A stretch of DNA of 64,000 nucleotides from Streptomyces galbus. Lineage in GTDB: Bacteria > Actinomycetota > Actinomycetes > Streptomycetales > Streptomycetaceae. This document shows positions 8,105 to 15,784 of this stretch, in pieces. A model generated the notes under the pieces. The model did no database searches. It was not told where the DNA came from and saw only the letters and a program-made list of their open reading frames with translations. Made by a program: the position numbers and the translations under genes. The stretch is taken from contig NZ_SZPR01000036.1 in the NCBI RefSeq assembly GCF_005280195.1, positions 62,001-126,000 on the forward strand, in the 5' to 3' direction. The stretch's first letter is position 1. Every line of letters starts with the position of its first letter.

Positions 8105-9238
8105 TCACTGGGCCAGGACGTGGAACTGGGGACCGTACGTGCTCCGCCTGCCGGGGATGCGTGTCTCCATCAGGTGCAGGGCGGGTTCCTCCATGCCGCG
8201 CATGGCGTGGACGGCCGCGCCCAGGGCGCGGGCGCCGCCGTCCGCCCAGGCGGCGTCGAGGGAGGCCAGCACGCTGGTGTAGGTGGTGTCGAACCGGTGG
8301 AGGAGCTGCCGTACCGGCGCCGGCGGGCGGGACCAGCCCCCGGCCGGGACCCGTGCCATGGGGCGGGTGTCGGGGAAGGGGACGCGCGGCCCGGTGAAGG
8401 CCCAGCCCCGGTCGGTCTCGCGCATCTGCCGGCCGTGGTAGATCTCGCTGAACGCGTAGTAGTGGGCGGGGTGGTCGTCGGCGAAGGAGTCGGCCGGTGA
8501 CCTGCTCGTGCCCTCGCCCTGCTCCCGGACGACGTCGATGGCGCGCTCCACGTCGAGGAGCGTCCGGACCGGCCGCAGGTCGTCCGAGCCGATACGGGTC
8601 TCGAGCTGCCGGTGGGTGGAGAGCTGCGGGGCCACCAGCCAGAACGCCTCCAGCACCGCCGTGTAGAAGTCGCCGACGGAGGGGGAGGTGCCACCGTCGT
8701 GCGAGAGGGGTGCGTCGGGTGCCTCGATGGCCATCATCACGTCGTGCACGAAGGACCGGGTGAGCCCCGACAGGTACACGGTGACACCCGCGTGCACGCC
8801 GCCGGGCAGGGGCCCGGGGTAGGCGGGTGCCGTCGCCCGCATCCGGGGCTGCCCGCCCACGGCCACGAGGAGGTTGCAGGCCACCCCGAGGTGGTACATC
8901 TCGTCGTCGATGACGCGCCGGATCAGCCGCGCGGCGTCCGAACGGCGGTCCTTGACGGACCACCAGCCGCACAGGTAGGGCGGGATGGTGGACAGCTCCA
9001 GCCGCACGGCGACCTGGAGGGCGGACCTGAGCCACTCGACCCCACGGCCGGCCGCGGGAACGGCCAGCAGGCGGCCCACGGTGCCGGGCAGCCGCGGTGC
9101 GGCCGGTGCCGCGGTGCCCGCCGAGGCCGGTGCGGGCGCCGCGACGACGGCGGACGCGCCGGCCGCCGCGGCGGCGCCGGCCAACAGGGTCCTGCGCTTG
9201 GGCTCCGCCACGGTCGACCTCTTCGCGTCCTCGGTCAT
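8105..9238 (-). CDS. Tat-exported ferritin-like protein with VioB/RebD-type iminophenylpyruvate-dimer-synthase-like domain
   Basis: The 377-aa protein starts with a twin-arginine signal (K14-R15-R16-T-L-L, Ala-rich core, ASAG cleavage region). The mature part has the ferritin-like pattern LELSTIPPYLCGWW, then IDDEMYHLGVACNLLVAVGG, seen in the ferritin-like domain shared by VioB, RebD and StaD. There it supports haem- or metal-dependent coupling of imino acids, but stand-alone exported members are uncharacterised. The conserved E and E-x-x-H residues that would bind a di-iron centre are present. Next door is a pseudogene of an iron-type ABC binding protein. Function unknown; export argues against a role in intracellular indole biosynthesis. 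Confidence 0.8.
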   Translation of the reverse strand: MTEDAKRSTVAEPKRRTLLAGAAAAAGASAVVAAPAPASAGTAAPAAPRLPGTVGRLLAVPAAGRGVEWLRSALQVAVRLELSTIPPYLCGWWSVKDRRSDAARLIRRVIDDEMYHLGVACNLLVAVGGQPRMRATAPAYPGPLPGGVHAGVTVYLSGLTRSFVHDVMMAIEAPDAPLSHDGGTSPSVGDFYTAVLEAFWLVAPQLSTHRQLETRIGSDDLRPVRTLLDVERAIDVVREQGEGTSRSPADSFADDHPAHYYAFSEIYHGRQMRETDRGWAFTGPRVPFPDTRPMARVPAGGWSRPPAPVRQLLHRFDTTYTSVLASLDAAWADGGARALGAAVHAMRGMEEPALHLMETRIPGRRSTYGPQFHVLAQ

Positions 9239-9460
9239 GCCCGCCGTCCTCGCCTTGGCTCACGCTCCGGGCCCCGCCTGCGCCGCAGCGGTACGAGGCT
9301 CATGATCAGCTCGTGAAGCTAGCAGGGGTCACCTCGGCGGGGCGGCGGTGTCGGGGAGCGCGTGGCCTTCACCACCCGGTCAGGCCAACCGGTGCCGAGC
9401 GCACGGCGGTCGGCCCGCGCTCCCCGTCGGGACGACGCGACGGAGTCCCGGGACGCGAAG

Positions 9461-9771
9461 TCCACGGCGGTCACCCTCACCAACTGCGACCGCGAGGTGA
9501 GCTACGACAAGGTCCCCGAGCGGGTCGTCACCAACGACGTGGGGATCACGGAGCGATCACCGGGGCCGGCGGAGTCAACGTGATGCACGACGTGGCCGGC
9601 TCCTGGACCACGGTCGGCTGGGAGAGCGCCCCCCTGCGGGACGTCTCCGCGGTCCGGCACCGGCGGATCGTCTCCCTGGACTACGCCGACCTGGTCGAGA
9701 GCCCGCGCAACCCGTCCGCGATCGCCCGTCTCGGCGCCTACCTGCGGGGCGTGCCGAGCGCCCCACGCTGA
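9461..9771 (+). pseudogene. Remnant of an iron-siderophore-type ABC transporter substrate-binding protein
   Basis: Two fragments in different frames resemble the two ends of Peripla_BP_2 (FecB/BtuF-like) lipoproteins. The first (9461-9553) reads VTLTNCDREVSYDKVPERV then VTNDVGITE, the typical mature N-terminus. The second (about 9560-9771) reads GGVNVMHDVAGSWTTVGWES, followed by AVRHRRIVSLDYADLVESPR, the typical C-terminal part. The central ligand-binding portion is missing, and a second gap seems to follow GWES. No signal peptide or lipobox is found upstream. The gene cannot encode a working protein. Confidence 0.65.
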
Positions 9772-9776
9772 CCCTC

Positions 9777-10535
9777 TCACCGGGGCGGCGGCGCGTCGGC
9801 CGGGCGCCCGAGGTAGGGGGCGAGCAGACGGCGGAACTCGGGTGACGGGGGGAGTCCGAGCTCCCGGCGCAGCCGCCGCCGGTAGAGGTCGAAGTGGCGC
9901 AGCGCCTCCGCGACGTTCCCCTCACCGAGGTGGACGGCGGTGACCTCGCGGTGCGCGCTCTCCCGGAGCGGCTCGGCCTCCACGGCCGTCATGGCGTACA
10001 GCAGCGCCTCGCACATCCGCCCGGCGCGCCGGTGGCGCCGGCTGACGGCCTCCAGGGCGTGCAGCCGCGTCTGGTGGAAGTGCTCGCGGGCGTCCACGAG
10101 CCAGTCGTCGTACCAGCTCGGCAGCAGCTCCTCACGGAGCTGGGGCGGGACGTCCGGTCCCGGAGTGGTGTCGTGCCGGTCACCGGCCAGCGCGGTCGCG
10201 TACGTCGCGGCGGCGTGCAGGTCGATGTCCACGTGCGGGGCGAGGGACAGACGGCTGAAGTCGAGGTCCGTGACGAGGCCGCGGTCGCTGCGCCGGGACA
10301 GCCGCCACAGCGCCGAGCGCAGGCCCGCCGTCGCCCGGTTGCGGGGCAGGTCGGGCCAGAGCAGTTCGGCGGCCCGCTCCCGGCTCGTCCCCTCCCGGTG
10401 CAGGGCGAGGAAGGCCAGCACCTTCTGCGCCGTCGGCGGGACGTACACCGGCCGCGCGTCGATCTGCAGGCCGAAGCCGCCGAGGAGCCGAAGCGCCGCC
10501 GGCACCGGCGGCCGCTGGGGAGGAGAAGGCGTCAT
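9777..10535 (-). CDS. SARP-like transcriptional regulator with BTAD domain
   Basis: The 252-aa protein has an N-terminal winged-helix segment (LRLLGGFGLQIDARPV, then TAQKVLAFLALH, then RERAAELLWPD) and a C-terminal BTAD helical domain (VDIDLHAAATYATAL ... HQTRLHALEAVSRRHRRAG ... HLGEGNVAEALRHFDLYRR). This two-domain layout is that of Streptomyces antibiotic regulatory proteins of small size. The ATG at 10535 gives the expected length; a longer frame reaching 11693 has no similarity. It is divergently placed from the manganese catalase gene across 426 bp. The target could be that catalase operon or something distant; proximity is the only evidence. Confidence 0.85.
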   Translation of the reverse strand: MTPSPPQRPPVPAALRLLGGFGLQIDARPVYVPPTAQKVLAFLALHREGTSRERAAELLWPDLPRNRATAGLRSALWRLSRRSDRGLVTDLDFSRLSLAPHVDIDLHAAATYATALAGDRHDTTPGPDVPPQLREELLPSWYDDWLVDAREHFHQTRLHALEAVSRRHRRAGRMCEALLYAMTAVEAEPLRESAHREVTAVHLGEGNVAEALRHFDLYRRRLRRELGLPPSPEFRRLLAPYLGRPADAPPPR

Positions 10536-10961
10536 GAGTGCATCGCTCCGACCGCCGTCGCGTGCGTGAGATGGCGCAGGGCTGCTCTCCGAACCCGCGG
10601 GACCCGCCAAGTAACCGCCTGGGCCGCGCCTAAACGGCCGCCGCCGCGGCCTCGGCGGCGAGCCCTCCGGTCCTTCGCCGAAGCGCCGTCTCCGCCGCGT
10701 CACCTCGGCCGTTCGCGGCCGGTTCACCCCGGGCGCCGCGTGCGGCAGCCGCAGGGCGGGAGCGGGACGGGCCCCGCCGGGCCCCTGGTACCCCTCACCC
10801 GGGCCGCGGCGGGGCCGCCGCCCCATCGGCCGGCACCGTCGCGGTACGCCGCGGGAGACGGACCCGCGACGGGCGGTGCCTAGCGTCGTCCGTGTCATCC
10901 GGCGACGGATCCGCAGGCCCGCGACCGCTCGCCCCGCGCACGATCGGCATGAGGAGCAGCG
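10536..10961. other. Intergenic region between SARP-like regulator and manganese catalase
   Basis: These 426 bp contain no supported gene. A GC-rich imperfect hairpin, CCCCGCCGGGCCC (10772-10784) with GGGCCGCGGCGGGG (10801-10814), lies in the middle. TAGCGT at about 10881 could be the -10 element of a promoter for the catalase gene, but no good -35 was seen. No SARP-type direct repeats could be recognised with confidence. Confidence 0.4.
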
Positions 10962-11870
10962 ATGTTCACCCACACGCAGCGGCTGCAGTTCGAGGCCAAG
11001 CCGGAGAAGCCCGACCCCGCCTACGCGCGCAAGCTCCAGGAACTCGTCGGCGGCGCCTACGGCGAGATGTCCGTGATGATGCAGTACCTGTTCCAGGGCT
11101 GGAACTGCCGGATGCCCGGCAAGTACAAGGACCTGATCATGGACATCGCGACCGAGGAGATCGGCCACGTCGAGATGCTGGCCACGATGGTCGCCCGGCT
11201 GCTGGAGGGCGCCCCGGCGACCGCCACCACGAAGATGGCCACCAGCGACCCCGCAGTCGGTGCCGTGCTCGGCGGGATGGACCCCCAGCAGGCGATCGTC
11301 GCGGGCGGCGCGGCCCTCCCCGCCGACAGCAACGGCTACCCCTGGAACGGTCGCTACGCCATCGCCAGCGGCAACCTGCTGGCCGACTTCTACGCCAACG
11401 TCGCCGCCGAGGCGCAGAGCCGGCTGCAGACCGCGCGCCTGTACAACATGACCGACGACCCGGGCGTGAAGGACATGCTCAAGTTCAACCTGGCCCGGGA
11501 CACCGTCCACCAGAACCAGTGGCTCGCCGCGATCGAGCAGCTGCGCGAGGACGGCCTGGAGGGCGTCGTCGTCCCCGGCGGCCTCGAGGACGAGGAGCAC
11601 CGCCGGCACGCGCAGGAGCTGTGGCACCTCTCCGACGGCACCGAGTCCGGGGCCGGCCTGTGGGCCAGCGGCCCCGCTCCCGACGGCGAGCACGAACTGA
11701 CGGTGCTGACCAGCCCGCAGCCGCTCGGCGACAAGGCCACCGTGCCGCCGCCCGACCCGAAGCTCTACGCCACCTACGACGGCAGCCGGGGCAAGCCGAA
11801 GGGCCCGGTCCTGGGTACCGAGACCGGCGTCAAGGGCAAGATCAAGGACGCGCTCACGCCGGACGAGTGA
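10962..11870 (+). CDS. Manganese catalase
   Basis: The 302-aa protein belongs to the non-haem dimanganese catalases, which convert hydrogen peroxide to water and oxygen in the cytoplasm. The four-helix-bundle ligands are in place: E35 (GGAYGEMS), E66 and H69 (ATEEIGH), E150 (NVAAEAQSR) and H183 (ARDTVHQ), the spacing of the Lactobacillus plantarum enzyme within two residues. The GKPKGPVLGT tail near the end is also typical. The ATG at 10962 follows GAGGAGCAGCG. A strong hairpin follows the stop, then a small membrane protein and an NRAMP transporter, which suggests a locus for manganese-based oxidative defence. Confidence 0.96.
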   Translation: MFTHTQRLQFEAKPEKPDPAYARKLQELVGGAYGEMSVMMQYLFQGWNCRMPGKYKDLIMDIATEEIGHVEMLATMVARLLEGAPATATTKMATSDPAVGAVLGGMDPQQAIVAGGAALPADSNGYPWNGRYAIASGNLLADFYANVAAEAQSRLQTARLYNMTDDPGVKDMLKFNLARDTVHQNQWLAAIEQLREDGLEGVVVPGGLEDEEHRRHAQELWHLSDGTESGAGLWASGPAPDGEHELTVLTSPQPLGDKATVPPPDPKLYATYDGSRGKPKGPVLGTETGVKGKIKDALTPDE

Positions 11871-11899
11871 CCCGCTGCCCGCACCCGCCGGGCTCCCGT

Positions 11900-11929
11900 G
11901 GCGCGGCGGCCGCGACCGGCCGCCGCGCC
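11900..11929 (+). terminator. GC-rich hairpin after manganese catalase
   Basis: GGCGCGGCGGCCG (11900-11912) and CGGCCGCCGCGCC (11917-11929) form a perfect 13-bp stem with a 4-base loop, 29 bp after the catalase stop. There is no T run, as is usual in Streptomyces. It would end or attenuate transcription before the membrane-protein genes. Confidence 0.65.
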
Positions 11930-11958
11930 GCCCTCCTCACCCCCGTGGAGCAGCGATC

Positions 11959-12198
11959 ATGGAACGTCCCCTTCCCCCCAGCGCCCGCCGACTGCCCGGC
12001 CACTGGACCCTGGTCCGCCACGCCCTGACCCTGCTGTACCTGACGGCCGCCGTGACGGGTCTCGCCCTGGGCCACGGCGCAGGCGTCACCGCGGTGTCCC
12101 TCGCCCTGCTGGGCCTGGCCGTGTGGCGCACCGTCGGACTCGGCGCGCCCCCGACCGCCGCCCGCACCGGCACGGCACGGGCGGGCCGCCATGCTTGA
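11959..12198 (+). CDS. Small two-helix membrane protein
   Basis: A 79-aa frame with two hydrophobic segments (about residues 20-37, LTLLYLTAAVTGLALG, and 42-58, VTAVSLALLGLAVW) flanked by Arg/His-rich ends. The ATG at 11959 has GGAG eight bases upstream, and the stop overlaps the NRAMP start by 8 bp (ATGCTTGA), so translation of the two is probably coupled. No family is recognised. It may be an accessory subunit or a leader for the transporter; this is inference from coupling only. Confidence 0.6.
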   Translation: MERPLPPSARRLPGHWTLVRHALTLLYLTAAVTGLALGHGAGVTAVSLALLGLAVWRTVGLGAPPTAARTGTARAGRHA

Positions 12199-13528
12199 CC
12201 CGCGCGCCTACCGGGCCGTCCCCGTCGGCACCCTGCGCCCGCCCACGTCCGACACCCCGGCGCACCCGCTGCCCGCCCCCGCCCCGTCCCGCCGGCCGGC
12301 CCCGGGGGACCCGCGGCCGCGCCGCCCGCGGACCGGGCTGCGCGCCGCCCTGGCGATGCTGGGGCCCTCCCTCGTGGTGTCCGTCGCCTACATGGACCCG
12401 GGCAACTTCGCCACGAACATGACCGCCGGCACCCGGTACGGGCCCCTGCTCCTGTGGGTCATCGGCTTCGCCAACGTCATGGCCGTCTTCGTGCAGTACC
12501 TGGCGTGCAAGCTGGGCGTCGCCACCGGCCGGGACCTGCCCGAGCTGTGCCGCGAGCGCGTGCCCCGGCCGGTCGCCCGCGGCCTGTGGGTCCAGGCCGA
12601 GCTGGTCGCCATGGCCACCGACCTCGCCGAGTTCGTCGGCGGGGCGGTCGCGCTCCACCTGCTGTTCGGGATGCCGCTGCTGCCGGCGGCCTTCGTCGTG
12701 GCCGGCAGTTCACTGCTGCTGCTCACGCTGGCCCCCGAGGGGCGCCGCCGCTTCGAGACGGTCACGGCCGTCCTGCTCCTGGTGATCCTGGCCGGCTTCG
12801 CCTACCAGTCCCTCGCGGCCGGTTCCTGGACCGGCGCCCTGCAGGGGATGCGACCCCGGCTGCAGGGCACCGACAGCCTGCTGCTGACCACCGGCATCAT
12901 CGGCGCGACCGTCATGCCGCACGTCATCTACCTGCACTCCTCGCTCAGCCGGGTGCCCGCCGACCGGCCCCTGGAGCGCAAGCGCCGGGCCCTGCGCGCG
13001 CACCGCACCGCGATCGTCATGGCGCTCGGCCTGGCCGGGCTGGTCAACGCGGCGATGCTCGTCCTCGCGGCCTCCACCCTGCACGGGTCCGGCTCGACGG
13101 CCGAGACCCTCGACGGCTTCCACCGGGGGCTGGGCGACGCGCTGGGGCCGGGAGCGGCCGTGGCCTTCGCGCTGGCCCTGCTGGCCTCCGGTCTCGCCTC
13201 GGCGGGGGTCGGCACGTTCGCCGGGCAGGTCATCATGCGCGGGTTCCTGCGCCGCCAGGTCCCGCTCACCCTGCGGCGGATCCTCACCATGACCCCGCCG
13301 CTGGCCGTGCTCGCCCTCGGGACGGACCCCACCCGAGCGCTCGTGCTGAGCCAGGTCGTGCTGTCGTTCGGCATCCCCTTCGCGCTGGTCCCGCTGCTGC
13401 TCTTCACCGCCCGGCGCTCGGTCATGGGCCCGTTGGTCAACCGCCGCACGACGACCGTCGCCGCCGTGCTGGTGTGCGCCGTCGTGGTCGGCCTGAACCT
13501 CTTCCTCGTCGGCCAGGCCCTGCTGTGA
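12191..13528 (+). CDS. NRAMP-family divalent metal (Mn2+/Fe2+) transporter
   Basis: The 445-aa membrane protein has about eleven hydrophobic helices. The NRAMP metal-binding motif DPGN is at residues 69-72 (helix 1) and the partner motif ATVMPH lies in helix 6 (GIIGATVMPHVIYLHS); both coordinate the transported ion in characterised family members. NRAMP proteins import Mn2+ or Fe2+ with protons. The first 50 residues are Pro/Arg-rich and probably cytoplasmic. Overlap with the small upstream frame and proximity to a manganese catalase make Mn2+ the likeliest cargo. Calling it MntH is reasonable but the metal was not tested. Confidence 0.92.
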   Translation: MLDPRAYRAVPVGTLRPPTSDTPAHPLPAPAPSRRPAPGDPRPRRPRTGLRAALAMLGPSLVVSVAYMDPGNFATNMTAGTRYGPLLLWVIGFANVMAVFVQYLACKLGVATGRDLPELCRERVPRPVARGLWVQAELVAMATDLAEFVGGAVALHLLFGMPLLPAAFVVAGSSLLLLTLAPEGRRRFETVTAVLLLVILAGFAYQSLAAGSWTGALQGMRPRLQGTDSLLLTTGIIGATVMPHVIYLHSSLSRVPADRPLERKRRALRAHRTAIVMALGLAGLVNAAMLVLAASTLHGSGSTAETLDGFHRGLGDALGPGAAVAFALALLASGLASAGVGTFAGQVIMRGFLRRQVPLTLRRILTMTPPLAVLALGTDPTRALVLSQVVLSFGIPFALVPLLLFTARRSVMGPLVNRRTTTVAAVLVCAVVVGLNLFLVGQALL

Positions 13529-13738
13529 GCCGACAGGCCGGCCGGCGTCACCCTCCCGCAGCCGGAACGCCCGTCGTGTCAGGGATCGCACCCTTACCCC
13601 TGGTGTACGGCGCCTGGCTGACGGCGCTGCCCCTCACGGTGGCGAACGCGGCCCTGCGGTCCGTACGCGTGCGCACGGAGAACGCGGTGCCGCGGCTCGC
13701 GACCGCGTCGTCGCGGCCGGATCACGAGGAGCGGACCG

Positions 13739-14611
13739 TCACGACGCCCGTCGCGCGGTGACAGCGGCGGTGAGCGCCTCGCCGATGGCTTGTGCGCCGG
13801 CCGCGTTGGGGTGCAGGGGCGCGGCCGGGCGGGCGGGCGTCACGCCTTCGATGTAGCGGTCGCTCGGGGCGGCGCAGCTGTCGTGGCCGATGCCCGGGCG
13901 GTAGGTGTCGACGAAGGTGGCGCGGTGCTCCTCGGCGGCCCGCCGCAGAACTGCGGTGAGGCGGTCGATCGTCTGCTGCAGGTAGGTGGCGTCCCGGCTC
14001 CAGAACGGCTGGTCGGGGTAGCAGCCGCCCGTGCGCAGGTAGTTGCCGTAGCCGACGACGAACACCTCGGCCGCGGGAGCGCGTCGGGCGATCTCGTCCA
14101 GGACGGCGTCGAACGTCGGCGCCCACGCGTCGATGCGGGCTGCGAGCCGGTCGGTGCCGCCGGCGGTGTTCTCCTCCGCGCAACTGGTGCCGAGCGGCTC
14201 CGGAAGGACGTTGACGCACTTGAGCGCCTCGGAGAAGAGACGGGCGTCGTTCGCGCCGATGGTGACGCTGACGAGGTCGGTGGCGGGGGAGAGGGCGTCG
14301 TACTGGGGCGGGACGCCCGGGTGCTGGGAGGTGCTCAGGTCGCCGGTGGTCGCGGCCGAGCAGCTCACGTCGGTGAGGTCGGCGCCGAGCGCCCGGGCGG
14401 CGACGTGCGGATACCCGGCCAGGGAGCGCAGGCACGCGGGGTCGGCCGGGTCGGCGGGCGGCACCAGCGGCTCGGCCGCGTAGGAGTCGCCCAGGGCGAC
14501 GTAACGCAGGGGCGGGGAGGGCGCGGCCGAGGCAGCCGCGACCGGTGCCGTGACCGCCAGGGCGGCCGCGCAGAGGAGGACCGTCAGCGTCAGGCGCAGG
14601 GCTGTCTTCAC
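13739..14611 (-). CDS. Secreted SGNH/GDSL hydrolase (esterase/lipase)
   Basis: The 290-aa protein begins with a Sec signal peptide (hydrophobic core LTVLLCAAALAVTA, cleavage near ASAAP at about residue 30). Block I is GDSY with the nucleophile S43, block III is GAND, and block V is PLHPN with H267. These are the Ser, Asn and His of SGNH esterases. The usual Asp three residues before the His is not evident, as in some Streptomyces esterases with a Ser-His dyad. The GTG at 14611 was chosen because GGAGAG precedes it and it starts directly at the signal peptide. It acts outside the cell on ester substrates, unspecified. Downstream of, and co-oriented with, the AraC regulator gene. Confidence 0.9.
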   Translation of the reverse strand: MKTALRLTLTVLLCAAALAVTAPVAAASAAPSPPLRYVALGDSYAAEPLVPPADPADPACLRSLAGYPHVAARALGADLTDVSCSAATTGDLSTSQHPGVPPQYDALSPATDLVSVTIGANDARLFSEALKCVNVLPEPLGTSCAEENTAGGTDRLAARIDAWAPTFDAVLDEIARRAPAAEVFVVGYGNYLRTGGCYPDQPFWSRDATYLQQTIDRLTAVLRRAAEEHRATFVDTYRPGIGHDSCAAPSDRYIEGVTPARPAAPLHPNAAGAQAIGEALTAAVTARRAS

Positions 14612-14699
14612 CGGGCGTCTCTCCGTTCGTGGCCCCGAGATCGACCGAAGCATAGCGTGACGGAGTGGGTGCACACGGTGAGCGACGGTGTGCGTCCCC

Positions 14700-15617
14700 T
14701 CAGCCGCGGCGCAACTCGGCGACGTTCTCGCCGAATTCACGCTTCAGGGCCCTGCCGAGGTGCTTGGGATCCAGTACTCCCCAGCGGGCCGCGATCGCGG
14801 CCGTCGAGACGTGCGCCGAGGCGGGGTCGAGGAGGTCCCGGCGGATGCGCAGCAGGCGTTCGTGCCGTACCCAGGCGGCGAAGGTGAGGTCACAGCCCTT
14901 GAAGAGCGCGTGCAGGTGCCGGACGGAGATGTGGTGCCGGCGGGCGACCTGCTCCGCGCTCAGCCGGGGATCGCCGAGGTGGGCCAGGACGTAGGCGCGG
15001 ATGCGGTCGACGAGGTCGCTGCCGACCGGCACCTGCTCGGGGGAGGTGTCGGCGAACGCGGCGAGCAGGAGCGCGGTGAGGGCGTCGGCCAGGTGCGTGC
15101 CGGCCGCGCCCCGTCGGGGGAGGTCCTCGTCGGTCGCGGACAGCGCGTGGCCGAGGAGCGCGCCGATGCATCCCGCCGTGGGCACGGGGCGTGCCGTGCG
15201 GCGGCTGATGGGGCTCGCGTACCCGCCGAGGCTCGCCCGGGGGACGCAGACCACGGTCATGTCGATGCGGTCGGCGCCGACCAGCCGGTAGGGCCGGGTG
15301 TTGTCGCAGACGAAGAGTTCTCCGGCCCTCACCCTGGTGGTCCGGTCGGCCTGGGCCGCCATGACCGGGCCCCGGTGGTGCAGGTTGAAGTGCATCCATT
15401 CCACGTCGGTGGAGGTGATGCTGCGGCTGTCCCGCGTCACCACGCCGGCCGTGGCCCGGACACGGGCGACGACCACGGGCCCCACGACCGTGTGGTCGAC
15501 CACGGCCTCGAACCCCCGCGGGTCGGGTTCCGTCACCCGCAGCGGGGCGAACAACCCCGACGCCACCGCCTCGAACGACTCGGTTCCCCGTAAGCGGATA
15601 CCCCTGCGGTCTGACAT
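14700..15617 (-). CDS. AraC-family transcriptional regulator
   Basis: The 305-aa protein has an N-terminal cupin-like sensing domain (EWMHFNLHHRGP ... VRAGELFVCDNTRPYRL, residues about 65-140) and a C-terminal pair of helix-turn-helices (LSAEQVARRHHISVRHLHALF and STAAIAARWGV then PKHLGRALKREFG). This is the layout of AraC regulators with an AraC_binding_2-type domain. The ATG at 15617 was chosen over longer frames because similarity begins there. The SGNH hydrolase gene lies 88 bp downstream on the same strand and may be its target; the effector is unknown. Confidence 0.9.
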   Translation of the reverse strand: MSDRRGIRLRGTESFEAVASGLFAPLRVTEPDPRGFEAVVDHTVVGPVVVARVRATAGVVTRDSRSITSTDVEWMHFNLHHRGPVMAAQADRTTRVRAGELFVCDNTRPYRLVGADRIDMTVVCVPRASLGGYASPISRRTARPVPTAGCIGALLGHALSATDEDLPRRGAAGTHLADALTALLLAAFADTSPEQVPVGSDLVDRIRAYVLAHLGDPRLSAEQVARRHHISVRHLHALFKGCDLTFAAWVRHERLLRIRRDLLDPASAHVSTAAIAARWGVLDPKHLGRALKREFGENVAELRRG

Positions 15618-15784
15618 GCCGATGCGCCCCCAGCCCCCGTTTCGCACAAAAACCCTACAGCGGTGTCCCGGGGTGGTGCACGGACCGGGAGCGGTGAGGC
15701 GCAGACACCGGGCGGCCGCCCGCGGATCTCCCTGTCGGTACCGGCACCTACGCTGTCCCCAGAAGTCGATCAAGGAGTAGGACC

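Noticed and set aside
13603..13761. Short plus frame VYGAWLTALPLTVANAAL... after the NRAMP gene
   Set aside because: About 52 codons, no ribosome site, and it overlaps the end of the SGNH hydrolase gene; probably chance.
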